The translations under genes were made by a program, and so were the position numbers. The notes beneath the pieces were generated by a model. That model worked only from the letters and a program-made list of their open reading frames with translations. It was not told where the DNA came from and searched no databases. DNA of 64,000 nucleotides from Tipula vernalis (taxonomy: Eukaryota; Arthropoda; Insecta; Diptera; Tipulidae). Positions 1 through 8,914 of the stretch are shown here, piece by piece (the stretch's first letter is position 1; every line of letters begins with the position of its first letter). Location of the stretch: positions 133,042,701-133,106,700 of the forward strand of contig OY282558.1 in the NCBI GenBank assembly GCA_958295665.1, written 5' to 3'.

Positions 1-1014
1 TAAATAATTTTTGTTGTACATATAAGAGATAATTCATTTTTATGACAACTTTTTATTTTTATTTTGGTAAATATTATTTTTAGTTATTTTTAGTATTTTT
101 TATTTTATTTTTTTTAATGACATAAACCATAATTTCCTTATTTATATACACACATACTTGCGGTGTGTATTCAGTTGATTGTGTATCAGGGTTGTTAAAA
201 CTTTTTGAATGCCAATTTATGACGTTTGAACTGCAATTGAATTTTGTTTACTGTTAATACCAGAGTTTGTTTGTATTGTGTTTGATGGAAATTGTTATCG
301 TACCCGAGCTTTTATATGATTAAAACTTATCTTTTTAATCAAATCATTACCAAAAAAAAAATAACGTGAATGTGGCGTCAAGCACAAGTATAAATATATA
401 AATTCATGAATAAAGATTGAGGACCTTTTCACATTTTCGTCTGTAATAATATATCAAAAGCTTTTTGTTGGGGTAATTTTGTTTCGGACATGAATGTTAT
501 CAAACAGAAAAAGGTATTCCGGAGCTTCTTCATTTTATTTGATTTAATATGGAGAAATAAACTTTGTTGGTATACTTATAAAAAATAAATACAAGTACTA
601 ATTAATTGATAAGACAAGAAATGAATATGGGAATGATTTTGATTTCGGGTTGGTTTGTGTGTTTATGTCTATTGAACGAATGAAATGAACACAAAAGGAA
701 ACGAGAATAAAATAATTAACTTGAATGATGGAACATCAAGTCACTGCCCTCCTTTAAAAGAATAATATGACTCTTGCCCTTAAATATTTTGTAAAGGTTT
801 GATACTTGTACGATATGTGACATGATGTGAATTAGATGTATCTATATGTAAACAGACATAATAAATATGTATTATGCACTTGTAATTAATTATAAAAGTT
901 TCCGGATTATTTGTTGTGAAATGAATATTCAGTAATTAAATAGTTTGTGTTAAGAAAAATAGCGCTGTGTTTTAGGTCAGGTTACGTTACTATGGCAGAG
1001 GATTTAAATATTCC
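1..1014. other. AT-rich flank, no gene recognised
   Basis: This stretch is strongly AT-rich with T-runs and A-runs. Neither strand gives a coding frame that resembles a known family. A short plus-strand open frame at 947-1171 overlaps the antisense remnant of a retrotransposon and is not treated as a gene. There is no obvious tandem repeat, LTR or RNA gene. Confidence 0.6.
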
Positions 1015-1407
1015 TTCTGCTTTTTGTAATATGGCCCATGGTGCCACGTCAATAAAACTCATCGGCTTTTATATTCCCTGTACTATTGGAATGCTCTGGT
1101 ACCGATATATAAGGTGGATGTTATACCTCAACCAGCCCACGACTTCCTTTGCGGCATTTACTTCAGCTTGAAAATCTTATACTAGTCGGGGAGATTAGCG
1201 GCTCTGCCCCGACTTTCCATCCATTTTTGAACCATCAGTAAAGAAGTTTATAACTCCAGGTTCCAGAACTGGTCTCCGTCAATCAGTCGTCTCTGGTGGG
1301 ATCATAATGTGAAAGTTTGTGTCAAAAGATAGTGATGAGACAGGACAGATGGTGGTCCCAGGAATCCCTTTGTTCACATTCTGGTTTTGTTCAGTACAAG
1401 AGGAGTC
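1015..1407 (-). pseudogene. Non-LTR retrotransposon remnant, RNase H part (left half of a split element)
   Basis: Read on the minus strand, this segment encodes a decayed ribonuclease H domain of a non-LTR retrotransposon. A FTDGSKMDG-like motif (first catalytic Asp region) lies at about 1210-1250, and a FQAEV-like motif followed by a tryptophan-containing helix lies at about 1125-1173. Stops and small gaps interrupt the frame. It is the 3' continuation of the RT remnant at 8915-9560; the two are separated only by the BEL/Pao insertion, and the register carries on across the single target duplication. The motif set resembles R1/LOA-type elements of insects, but the clade is not certain. The left limit, where recognisable protein similarity fades, is approximate. 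It is not functional. Confidence 0.7.
1403..1407. other. Target-site duplication, left copy (gagtc)
   Basis: These five bases directly outside the left LTR are repeated exactly at 8910-8914. Five bases fits the 4-6 bp target duplication typical of BEL/Pao integrases. Confidence 0.9.
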
Positions 1408-2080
1408 TGTGCGTCACACTCAAAATTTTAGGCGCTGGTTTTATTAATAAAAGGAACACAGTTATTTTATTTTAGTTTTAACAAATTTTATTTATTTTAT
1501 GTTTTTACTTAACCCGGATACAATTACGTTTTTATTCCCCTTTTCTTATTTTAATACAATTTTATTGACTTAATAATAATGAGTGCGATCACATAATACA
1601 ACTGACTGACTTGTCATTTTCCTATGTTACCCATTTATAGGTTGTGTCTGTGTAGTATATGTACACTCACATTAAAAATTAATCATATTGCATACTACAT
1701 TATTATTGCGTGAAGTTAGATTAGGACGTATCCTATTGAGTGTGTTCACAAACGAACATTTATGTGAGTATACAAATTTTAATAGTCCCTTCAATCTAGT
1801 ACCATTGATTTGACATTATGTATTTGTTTTGCTTCTCGCACTAATAATCCGTGTTTTGATTTAAAATATATAAAATGCATTAAGTGCTTGGATATTTAAA
1901 GATGATATAAGTATCTGATTATTTGTGACAGTATTCTTTATGTGTATTATGTGTTTCAGCTGGAACTATAATTATTTATTATTACGTAAGCAAGGGATTT
2001 AGTGTAGCAAAAAACAAGTTACACAACAAAAAAGGAACTTAAATGTGAATTTGTAATTTTACGAATGAAGACGCTGAACA
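1408..2080 (-). repeat. 3' LTR of the BEL/Pao element (left copy)
   Basis: This is the downstream LTR in element orientation, 673 bp, with no difference seen from the copy at 8237-8909. It is preceded (on its right) by the polypurine tract, with two bases between. Its outer end abuts the target duplication gagtc at 1403-1407. Confidence 0.95.
1440..1445 (-). terminator. Possible polyadenylation signal in the 3' LTR
   Basis: The minus strand reads AATAAA here, 32 bases before the outer end of the LTR. That is a reasonable place for the 3' processing signal of the element's transcript. The hexamer is common in AT-rich DNA, so confidence is limited. Confidence 0.35.
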
Positions 2081-2082
2081 TA

Positions 2083-2091
2083 CTCCCCTCC
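2083..2091 (-). promoter_or_regulatory. Polypurine tract (plus-strand primer)
   Basis: On the minus strand this reads GGAGGGGAG, two bases before the start of the 3' LTR. Such a tract resists RNase H and primes plus-strand DNA synthesis. The same GGGAGTA-like end is seen before the putative LTR of the second BEL/Pao relic at about 10301. Confidence 0.85.
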
Positions 2092-2106
2092 AAATTAAAA
2101 TATTTT

Positions 2107-2785
2107 TTAATTTTCATCATCTAATGGCAATTTAAATAATTTAGTGATCGGCCTCTTCCATACGGAATGTTTGGTTTGAACGGTAGCTACTCGTGCAAGA
2201 CCATCTTTACCAGTGTGTACTTCGATGACGCGGCCTAATGGCCATGTACAGGGTGGGGACTTGCCTTCGTGTATCAATACAATATCATTGATTTCAATGT
2301 TCTTTTGTTTTTGCTGCCACTTGGGTCGCTGCTGCAGTGTGTTTAAGTGATTAATAGAATAATGATTCCAGAACTGTTGAACGATTTTTTGTACCCGTTC
2401 CCATCTATTTAATCTCGGCATTTTAATTTCATCATAGTTCGCATGAGGTAAGGCTGTGATCGGTCCTAATGTTAAGAAATGTGATGGTGTTAAGGCATCA
2501 ATATTACATGTATCCTCGTTTCTGATTGCACATAATGGTCTTGAATTTAAAATCCCTTCGATTTGTGCCATTACTGTGATCATTTCTTCGAATGTTAAAT
2601 GGCTATTGCCTGTGACCTTAATTAGATGAGTTTTGACTGATCGAACCGCTCGCTCCCAAATACCACCGAAATGCGGAGAAATAGGTGGAATGAAACTCCA
2701 TTTGATGCTGTTGGCCAGTGCAAAATTGTTAATTTGATCTTTGCAACCTTGTGATGATAACAATTGAGAGTATTCGTAGAGTTTT
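2107..2785 (-). pseudogene. Continuation of BEL/Pao Pol: integrase C-terminal part and DUF5641, in a shifted frame
   Basis: This is the downstream part of the same pol gene, displaced by one base from the main frame at a run of four A residues on the coding strand (2782-2785). It holds the end of the integrase core, including the third catalytic acid in a GGIWERAV-like motif, then about 100 residues of the DUF5641 domain typical of BEL/Pao integrases, ending in a KLPLDDEN tail. An open frame extends upstream to 2874, but those ~30 codons merely overlap the other frame. Likely causes are a one-base indel in this copy or a homopolymer error in the assembly. A programmed shift is less likely because the family usually has a single frame. 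Confidence 0.85.
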
Positions 2786-5700
2786 CGCCACAAAGTTCGT
2801 TCCATTATCTGAATGGACTTCTGTTGGTGCTCCCCTCCGTGCCACAAATCGATCCAAAGCAGCAAGGAATGCATCTGTTGTTAATTCCGAAGCGACTTCG
2901 AGGTGTAACGCCTTTGTTGAGAAGCAAACAAAAATAACTAAGAAACCCTTTATGAGTTTTGCTCCTCTTCCCTTCTTCGATGATAAGAGAATAGGACCAG
3001 CGTAGTCCACGCCGACAATTGCAAATGGTCTACTTGGTGTTGTTCTAGCTTTAGGAAGGTTGCCCATCTGCTGCTTTGATTTCAACGCCGAGTAACGAAA
3101 ACATGTAATGCATTTATGACATACCGATCTGCATATCTCACGTCCACCTTGTATCCAATATTTATGGCGAGACAATGCGAGCAATAATGAGGGGCCCGGA
3201 TGCAAAAACTTCTTGTGCAAGTACCCCAAAATCATTCTTGTTATTGGGTGATGCTTAGGTAGTATTAGTGGATGTTTTGTTTCATATGAGCAAGATGCAT
3301 TTTCGAGACGTCCACCAACTCTCAACATGCCTTGTGAATCTATGAATGGTGCAAGTGAAATTAACCTTGAGTTGAACTGAATTCCGTTGCCTGCCATTAA
3401 TGATTTGATATCTGAACTCAACTCCGTCTGTTGCACAAATTTGAGAAGTTCCAGTTCCGCACTATTTATCTCTACTAAACCGATATTCCCCTTTAATCTC
3501 GTTTTTGCCTTGCAATTGTGCAGAAATCTTAGAATGTATTCTATTATTCGCAACAGTTTAGACCAATTGTTGATTCGACCATATAGTTCCTCGTATGGAT
3601 GTTTGTTCACCGGATTTGCTGTAGCATGCATTAATTGGACTTCTACGTTTCGGTTTTCTTGTAAGGTTTCACTTAGATTTGGTTTCAATGGCCAATGTTG
3701 TTTGCTTTCACTCAGCCAATTTGGACCCTTCCACCATAAGTCGCTGTCAACCAACCTATCAGCACGAGTTCCACGAGTTGCCAAATCAGCGGGGTTCTCC
3801 TTACCCTTCACATGTCGCCAATTTGATTCTGGTAATAGTTGATGAATGGCTGATACACGGTTAGCTACGTAGGTTTTCCATTTGCGCGGATGATTGGAGA
3901 GCCATGATAATACAACTGTGGAGTCTATCCACAGCCATACGGGAACCATTTCCAGATGATATGTGTCGAGAACCCTTTTTGCTAATTTTGCGAGTAAGTG
4001 TGCTCCACAAAGCTCCAATCGTGGCAAGCTTACTTGCTGTATTGGTGCTACCTTACTCTTTGCAGTTAAGAGATTCACTCTGACCCTACCCTTCACTCGT
4101 GTGCGTATATAAACCGCTGCAGAATACGCTAACTCACTCGCGTCGCTGAAGCCGTGAATTTGAAGTTCGTCTAAAGGGTTACATATAAATCTGGGTACTC
4201 GGATACTGTTTAAATGTTCAAATTGGTTTTGAATTTGATACCAAGACTGGTGTAGTTCAAACGGTAAGGGCTCGTCCCAGGAAATCCCCTTTAGCCATAA
4301 ACTCTGAAGAAATATTTTCATACTGACGGTAAATGGACTCAACCATCCCAACGGATCAAATATTTGAGATGCAAGGGATAGTACATTTCTTTTTGTTTGG
4401 ACAGGGTCGACCACAGGTTTCACTTTAAAGGAAAACATGTCTTGCTTCGAATTCCAATATAGACCTAATAGTTTTGATGGTTGGCCTTCCTCAATTATTT
4501 GAGACTCATCACCTCCATCACTTAAAGATGTTATGTTCGAACGCCACTTTCGTAACACAAATCCAGCGTCGGCTAATATACGACAAAGATCCCTTTTTAA
4601 TGTGATTGCGTGTTGCTCATCGTTGGTACCGGTTAAGACATCGTCAACGTAAAAGTCCCTTCGAATTACCTTTGCCACCTCCGGAAATTGATGTTCACAG
4701 TCACTAGCGATTTGAAATAGCACTCTAATTGATAGAAATGGAGCCGATGCTGTACCATATGTCACCGTCAATAATTCATATTGAGCTACATGTCCAGCTG
4801 GATTTTCTCTCCAAAGGATGCATTGCAGGGGAGTATGTTTACTATCCACTAGAATTTGGCGATACATCTTTTCTATGTCCCCACATAGTGCGACCTTGAA
4901 CGTTCTAAATCGTAGCAATATTGCCCATAAAGTGTCCTGAATAGATGGCCCGACCATTAACTTGTCATTTAACGACGTCCCAGTTGATGAAGTTGCTGAC
5001 CCATCGAACACGATTCGCAGTTTTGTTGTCACACTATCTTCACGTAGAACGCCATGATGAGGTAAATAGAATACTTCCCCAGTGTGTGTCGCAATTTCGT
5101 TGGATGATAATTTTCTCATATGCTCGAGTTCTTCGTATTGACGCATGAATTCCTTGTACATTGTTCCAAATTCGATATTATGAGTCATCTTGCGTTCCAT
5201 GGAATACAGACGTTGTAAAGCTATCTTATATGATTGACCCAAAGGGGCTGAATCCGCTCGTATGGGTAGCTGCACGACGAATCGACAGTTGATTTTCTTA
5301 TATGTTGAAACAAAATGTTCTTCAGCTAATTTCTCCTCCATGGATTGTGGCACTTCTTGCAGAATTTCTTCTTGTTCCCAAAATTTGCGTAACAATCTTT
5401 CCAAACTTTCGTTGGTTGATAAACAAACATGGAAGACTTTATACGGCAGTAATTTACATTCTTCATTACTTGCGTTATTTGGTTTTCTTGATATGACATA
5501 TCCGAACAAAGTTTCTTGCGCCATTACGTTCTTTAATATGATTTGCCCCTTGCCTAAAATGTGGAAAAAGTAGTCTGCTCCTAACAAAATGTCAATTTCT
5601 TTCTGGCGTTTAAGATTCGGGTCTGCTAATGGCAAATTGCTGCTCTCAATCTCATTATAGTTTACTTCTTCGTTTTGTTTGAGACATGTAATCTTTGGTA

Positions 5701-7309
5701 AGATAAATGCGTTCACTGACAGAGATTTAGAACTATTAAATCTTGAACAGATAGTAAAGGACGTTTTCCCCGTTGTGGACACGTTTGAAGTAGCTAGACC
5801 TTCTACCTGTACCCTTCCGTCCTTGCGAGAAATCCCCAACCGATTGAAACATTTTTCGGAAACAAAGGAGATTTGAGAACCTGAATCCATTAGCAAATTA
5901 CATTTTATATGTTGACCGTAACTATCTTTGACCATCACGACTGCTGTGGGCAACAAAGCCATGCCAACTCCGGACACATTTCTTTTCACTGTAGTATTTA
6001 ACGCGCTTGATGTGCAAGGACCTTGTTGTTCTGTTACTGGCTCTTTTATCTCACTATCACATTTTAATATAGCCGAATTTGATTGGACCCCATCGTGTAA
6101 GAGTGTATGATGTCTGCGCCTGCATGTCAAACAACTCCGTTTGCTGTAACACTGGTTGGCCATATGGTTGGCTGATAGGCAATTGAAACACAGTTTCAAC
6201 ATAGCTACTTGCTTGCGCCGCTCTTCGGGGCTTAACTTCACAAATGCTTCACAAGTGTATGTTCTATGGGTTTCATTACAATAGGCACATTGCTCGTTTG
6301 CTAATTGTACTTGATGTGTCTTGGCTAATGTTGATTTTGTTGCTGTAAGTTTAATGGGCTCGCATGTCTCTAATGCGTCGCAGCGTTCAGAGATGAATTT
6401 GAGAAATTCGTCAAAGGTAGGAAAATCTTGACTTACTGTTCGGTGTGCCCATGCCTGCTTTGTCTCCTGATCGGTTTTGTTTAATAACAGAAATATTAGC
6501 CATGGATCCTTGCCCTCAGCTTCTTTGCCTAATGCAGCAATGCCCCGAGTGACCTCATCCGATGTGTTGTAAAGTTTTCTTAGTGCTGCAGCAGATCCAT
6601 GACTAACTGTTGGTTGGTTTAGAAATGCCTTGATGAAATCGTTCAAAACGTGTCTTTTCTTGTCGTACCGTTTACAAAGTTTCTCCCATGCTGACTGGTA
6701 ATTTGCTTCAGAAACTGCGATGTGCTTCACTAAATCCGCAGCTTCACCGCGAAGATATCCTTTGAGATATTGAAATTTTTCAACATCATTTAAACTTAAT
6801 TTACTGTGCACCGATGCAACGTACAAATCTCTAAAACTTGGAAAGTCCTTGTATTCACCTGAGAACATTGGAACATTCAGTTTTGGGAGGCGAGCAAATG
6901 CATGAGGTTCATCTGAAGTTTGACTAATCGTTTGATTGAGCGAAGTCGTGAAACTCGTTGACAGGGTTGTGAGAAAGTCATTCTGCTCTCGTAAAATTCT
7001 AGAAATGAGTTTTTCCATGGTTCCCGCTACTTCTTGTTGTATTGGAATCCTGAGACGTTCCTTTAATTTAGCCTTTACGCTTAAATATTTCGTTTCATAC
7101 TCTTCGAGTTCTGAAGGTACATCAAATTTAGCTAATTGTGCTTCACAGATATTAAATTCACTGAACGATTTCTCCAGGAGCTCTAATCGCGTTGAGATAT
7201 CGGTTGTTGTCGTTCTATCCGTCATAGCATCGGCAAATTTCACTAATCGTGTTAAGCTTCCTTTCGCCAAACCCCTTCTACCAGTATACTCTTTCATTTG
7301 CTCAGCCAT
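2729..7309 (-). CDS. BEL/Pao Gag-Pol polyprotein, 1,526 codons, frame lost inside integrase
   Basis: This frame encodes the structural and replication proteins of the retrotransposon. Residues ~40-130 are a helical, charged N-terminus and ~140-310 match the DUF1759 Gag-like region. Cysteine/histidine clusters follow: C341/C344/H348/C353, a CCHC knuckle at C374/C377/H382/C387, and C393/C396/H400/H405. The aspartic protease has a DSG motif at 475-477 and an ILLGAD-like strand near 574-579. RT has YGTASAPF at 851-858 and YVDD at 887-890. RNase H has acidic residues D1056, E1099, D1129 and D1175. The integrase has a zinc-binding region (H1365, H1370, and cysteines among 1397, 1400 and 1403) and catalytic D1435 and D1501. 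The first Met at 7309 is used because the DUF1759 N-terminus follows and no upstream extension is seen. From about residue 1510 the frame is out of register, so the last ~17 residues are not authentic. The remainder of integrase lies in the frame at 2107-2785. BEL/Pao elements normally carry one uninterrupted frame. Confidence 0.93.
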   Translation of the reverse strand: MAEQMKEYTGRRGLAKGSLTRLVKFADAMTDRTTTTDISTRLELLEKSFSEFNICEAQLAKFDVPSELEEYETKYLSVKAKLKERLRIPIQQEVAGTMEKLISRILREQNDFLTTLSTSFTTSLNQTISQTSDEPHAFARLPKLNVPMFSGEYKDFPSFRDLYVASVHSKLSLNDVEKFQYLKGYLRGEAADLVKHIAVSEANYQSAWEKLCKRYDKKRHVLNDFIKAFLNQPTVSHGSAAALRKLYNTSDEVTRGIAALGKEAEGKDPWLIFLLLNKTDQETKQAWAHRTVSQDFPTFDEFLKFISERCDALETCEPIKLTATKSTLAKTHQVQLANEQCAYCNETHRTYTCEAFVKLSPEERRKQVAMLKLCFNCLSANHMANQCYSKRSCLTCRRRHHTLLHDGVQSNSAILKCDSEIKEPVTEQQGPCTSSALNTTVKRNVSGVGMALLPTAVVMVKDSYGQHIKCNLLMDSGSQISFVSEKCFNRLGISRKDGRVQVEGLATSNVSTTGKTSFTICSRFNSSKSLSVNAFILPKITCLKQNEEVNYNEIESSNLPLADPNLKRQKEIDILLGADYFFHILGKGQIILKNVMAQETLFGYVISRKPNNASNEECKLLPYKVFHVCLSTNESLERLLRKFWEQEEILQEVPQSMEEKLAEEHFVSTYKKINCRFVVQLPIRADSAPLGQSYKIALQRLYSMERKMTHNIEFGTMYKEFMRQYEELEHMRKLSSNEIATHTGEVFYLPHHGVLREDSVTTKLRIVFDGSATSSTGTSLNDKLMVGPSIQDTLWAILLRFRTFKVALCGDIEKMYRQILVDSKHTPLQCILWRENPAGHVAQYELLTVTYGTASAPFLSIRVLFQIASDCEHQFPEVAKVIRRDFYVDDVLTGTNDEQHAITLKRDLCRILADAGFVLRKWRSNITSLSDGGDESQIIEEGQPSKLLGLYWNSKQDMFSFKVKPVVDPVQTKRNVLSLASQIFDPLGWLSPFTVSMKIFLQSLWLKGISWDEPLPFELHQSWYQIQNQFEHLNSIRVPRFICNPLDELQIHGFSDASELAYSAAVYIRTRVKGRVRVNLLTAKSKVAPIQQVSLPRLELCGAHLLAKLAKRVLDTYHLEMVPVWLWIDSTVVLSWLSNHPRKWKTYVANRVSAIHQLLPESNWRHVKGKENPADLATRGTRADRLVDSDLWWKGPNWLSESKQHWPLKPNLSETLQENRNVEVQLMHATANPVNKHPYEELYGRINNWSKLLRIIEYILRFLHNCKAKTRLKGNIGLVEINSAELELLKFVQQTELSSDIKSLMAGNGIQFNSRLISLAPFIDSQGMLRVGGRLENASCSYETKHPLILPKHHPITRMILGYLHKKFLHPGPSLLLALSRHKYWIQGGREICRSVCHKCITCFRYSALKSKQQMGNLPKARTTPSRPFAIVGVDYAGPILLSSKKGRGAKLIKGFLVIFVCFSTKALHLEVASELTTDAFLAALDRFVARRGAPTEVHSDNGTNFVAKTLRILSIVIITRLQRSN

Positions 7310-7518
7310 TTTAGTTTACTTACTTAGTTGACACTCAATTTCGATTTTAAGGTTTAGACCCGTTACTTGACGATTGCCAGTGAATATAGTTTCAATAAGG
7401 AGGAAATGGAGGGTTCAAATCAGATTTCAATTACCGATTAATTCACAGAGAAATGACAGAGAAATTGCTACACTAAAATATACTTGCTTACCTGAATGTT
7501 TAGTTGTGGTCCTCTTTT

Positions 7519-7670
7519 GACACTCCCACGTAGCAGACAGTGACTAAATTTCCGTTAGACACTAAACTGATTTGTTTTCAATTCAACTCCGACTTGATTA
7601 ATATTCGATATGAATGACACTCCCGCGTTGCAGATAGTGACTGAAGTTTCCCCCAGACCCTAAACTGATT
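7519..7670. repeat. Pair of ~54-bp imperfect direct repeats in the leader
   Basis: Copies at 7519-7572 and 7616-7670 both run from gacactccc to taaactgatt with scattered substitutions and a one-base length difference. They lie in the untranslated leader, just upstream of gag in element orientation. Confidence 0.75.
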
Positions 7671-7707
7671 GTAATTTAGTTTTTATTGGCGTTCTTAAAT
7701 GAATTTA

Positions 7708-7828
7708 GCTAGCGACAATTTTTGTTACAAGCGGCGTCACCATGTGTATTTTTATAGTATAGCCAAAATGGCGTCCTTACACCAATTTTAAAGCTCGCGA
7801 CAATTTGCTTACAAATGGCGTCACACCA
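7708..7828. repeat. Pair of ~35-bp imperfect direct repeats containing GGCGTCAC
   Basis: Copies at about 7708-7742 and 7793-7828 share a gcgacaattt...ttacaa core followed by ggcgtcac. Shorter isolated versions of the aaatggcgtcac end occur at about 8013-8027 and 8045-8058. Confidence 0.7.
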
Positions 7829-8210
7829 CCCGTTCATACACGTTAATATTATACTGAACACTGTTTTCGAACTTCACCACACATTAAATTTATCTTACAA
7901 ATAGTTTGGAGATAATATTGTGTTTCAACTCCCAATTCGACTCACAAACACAAATTAACTCTTGAAAATTCTCGGCACAAAAGTGCATCACACTCACACC
8001 ATAAGTTCCCAGAAAATGGCGTCACACAATAAATTTCCAAAAAAAAATAGCGTCACAGCGTGTCTAGTTTTGTTGTGTTAGTCACTATGCTCATTGATTA
8101 ATACCACTTTTATAATATGCTCGGCTTGTACGTATATAAATTCACCTTTTATTTTTATTAGATATTATCGTTTTAAATTCGCGTTACTAATTTTACATAT
8201 TTTGTATTAC

Positions 8211-8229
8211 AATCCGGCTCGAAGGACCA
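8211..8229 (-). promoter_or_regulatory. Primer-binding site, tRNA-Tyr type
   Basis: The plus strand here reads like the 3' end of animal tRNA-Tyr: the end of the T-arm, the acceptor strand TCGAAGG, discriminator A and CCA. The minus strand is therefore complementary to the tRNA over 19 bases and begins TGG, as a minus-strand primer site should. It lies seven bases inside the 5' LTR. The tRNA identity comes from remembered tRNA-Tyr acceptor sequences, whose 5' strand is CCTTCGA. Confidence 0.85.
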
Positions 8230-8236
8230 TTTTTTA

Positions 8237-8909
8237 TGTGCGTCACACTCAAAATTTTAGGCGCTGGTTTTATTAATAAAAGGAACACAGTTATTTTATT
8301 TTAGTTTTAACAAATTTTATTTATTTTATGTTTTTACTTAACCCGGATACAATTACGTTTTTATTCCCCTTTTCTTATTTTAATACAATTTTATTGACTT
8401 AATAATAATGAGTGCGATCACATAATACAACTGACTGACTTGTCATTTTCCTATGTTACCCATTTATAGGTTGTGTCTGTGTAGTATATGTACACTCACA
8501 TTAAAAATTAATCATATTGCATACTACATTATTATTGCGTGAAGTTAGATTAGGACGTATCCTATTGAGTGTGTTCACAAACGAACATTTATGTGAGTAT
8601 ACAAATTTTAATAGTCCCTTCAATCTAGTACCATTGATTTGACATTATGTATTTGTTTTGCTTCTCGCACTAATAATCCGTGTTTTGATTTAAAATATAT
8701 AAAATGCATTAAGTGCTTGGATATTTAAAGATGATATAAGTATCTGATTATTTGTGACAGTATTCTTTATGTGTATTATGTGTTTCAGCTGGAACTATAA
8801 TTATTTATTATTACGTAAGCAAGGGATTTAGTGTAGCAAAAAACAAGTTACACAACAAAAAAGGAACTTAAATGTGAATTTGTAATTTTACGAATGAAGA
8901 CGCTGAACA
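8237..8909 (-). repeat. 5' LTR of the BEL/Pao element (right copy)
   Basis: This 673-bp direct repeat matches 1408-2080 at a constant offset of 6,829 bases. In element orientation it starts TGTTCAGCG and ends GTGACGCACA, the usual TG...CA form. As the 5' LTR it should hold the promoter for the minus-strand transcript. It is AT-rich with a TATA-like tract in its middle. It ends seven bases before the primer-binding site. Confidence 0.95.
8696..8701 (-). promoter_or_regulatory. Possible TATA element in the 5' LTR
   Basis: A TATATA core lies in an A/T tract in the middle of the LTR. Its position would suit a U3 promoter for the minus-strand genomic RNA. The whole LTR is AT-rich, so the match may be chance. 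No transcription start can be fixed from the sequence. Confidence 0.3.
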
Positions 8910-8914
8910 GAGTC
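8910..8914. other. Target-site duplication, right copy (gagtc)
   Basis: These five bases directly outside the right LTR are identical to 1403-1407. Collapsing the two copies restores the continuity of the interrupted non-LTR element. Confidence 0.9.

Larger units (their letters stand above)
7310..8210 (-). other. 5' leader of the BEL/Pao element with internal repeats
   Basis: About 900 bases lie between the primer-binding site and the Gag start. No coding frame resembling a protein is seen. The leader carries two pairs of imperfect direct repeats (7519-7670 and 7708-7828). The motif GCGTCAC or close variants recurs near 7734, 7771, 7818, 8020 and 8050, and again at the LTR edge. The region may contain packaging or translation signals, but nothing in the sequence proves this. 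Confidence 0.6.
1408..8909 (-). mobile_element. Nearly intact BEL/Pao LTR retrotransposon, 7,502 bp
   Basis: This is a complete LTR retrotransposon in minus orientation. Two 673-bp LTRs (1408-2080 and 8237-8909) begin TG and end CA, and no difference was seen when they were compared by eye. A 5-bp direct repeat, gagtc, flanks the element on both sides. Inside the 5' LTR is a primer-binding site matching the tRNA-Tyr 3' end (8211-8229), and before the 3' LTR is a purine-rich tract (2083-2091). One gag-pol frame has BEL/Pao domain order: DUF1759-like Gag, zinc knuckles, aspartic protease, RT with YVDD, RNase H, integrase, DUF5641. No envelope-like gene is seen. Identical LTRs imply a very recent insertion. 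One base out of register in the integrase core breaks the polyprotein, so this copy is probably non-autonomous unless the base is an assembly error. It inserted into an older non-LTR element. Confidence 0.95.

Noticed and set aside
947..1171. Plus-strand 74-codon open frame
   Set aside because: It overlaps the antisense RNase H remnant of the non-LTR element and shows no conserved features.
2081..2106. Envelope-like third gene in the BEL/Pao element
   Set aside because: Only about 26 bases lie between the pol stop and the 3' LTR, so there is no room for env.
2751..7331. Plus-strand open frames opposite gag-pol
   Set aside because: They are antisense shadows of the retrotransposon polyprotein with no recognisable domains.
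8094..8276. Plus-strand 60-codon open frame
   Set aside because: It spans the primer-binding site and LTR edge antisense to the element, so it is not a gene.
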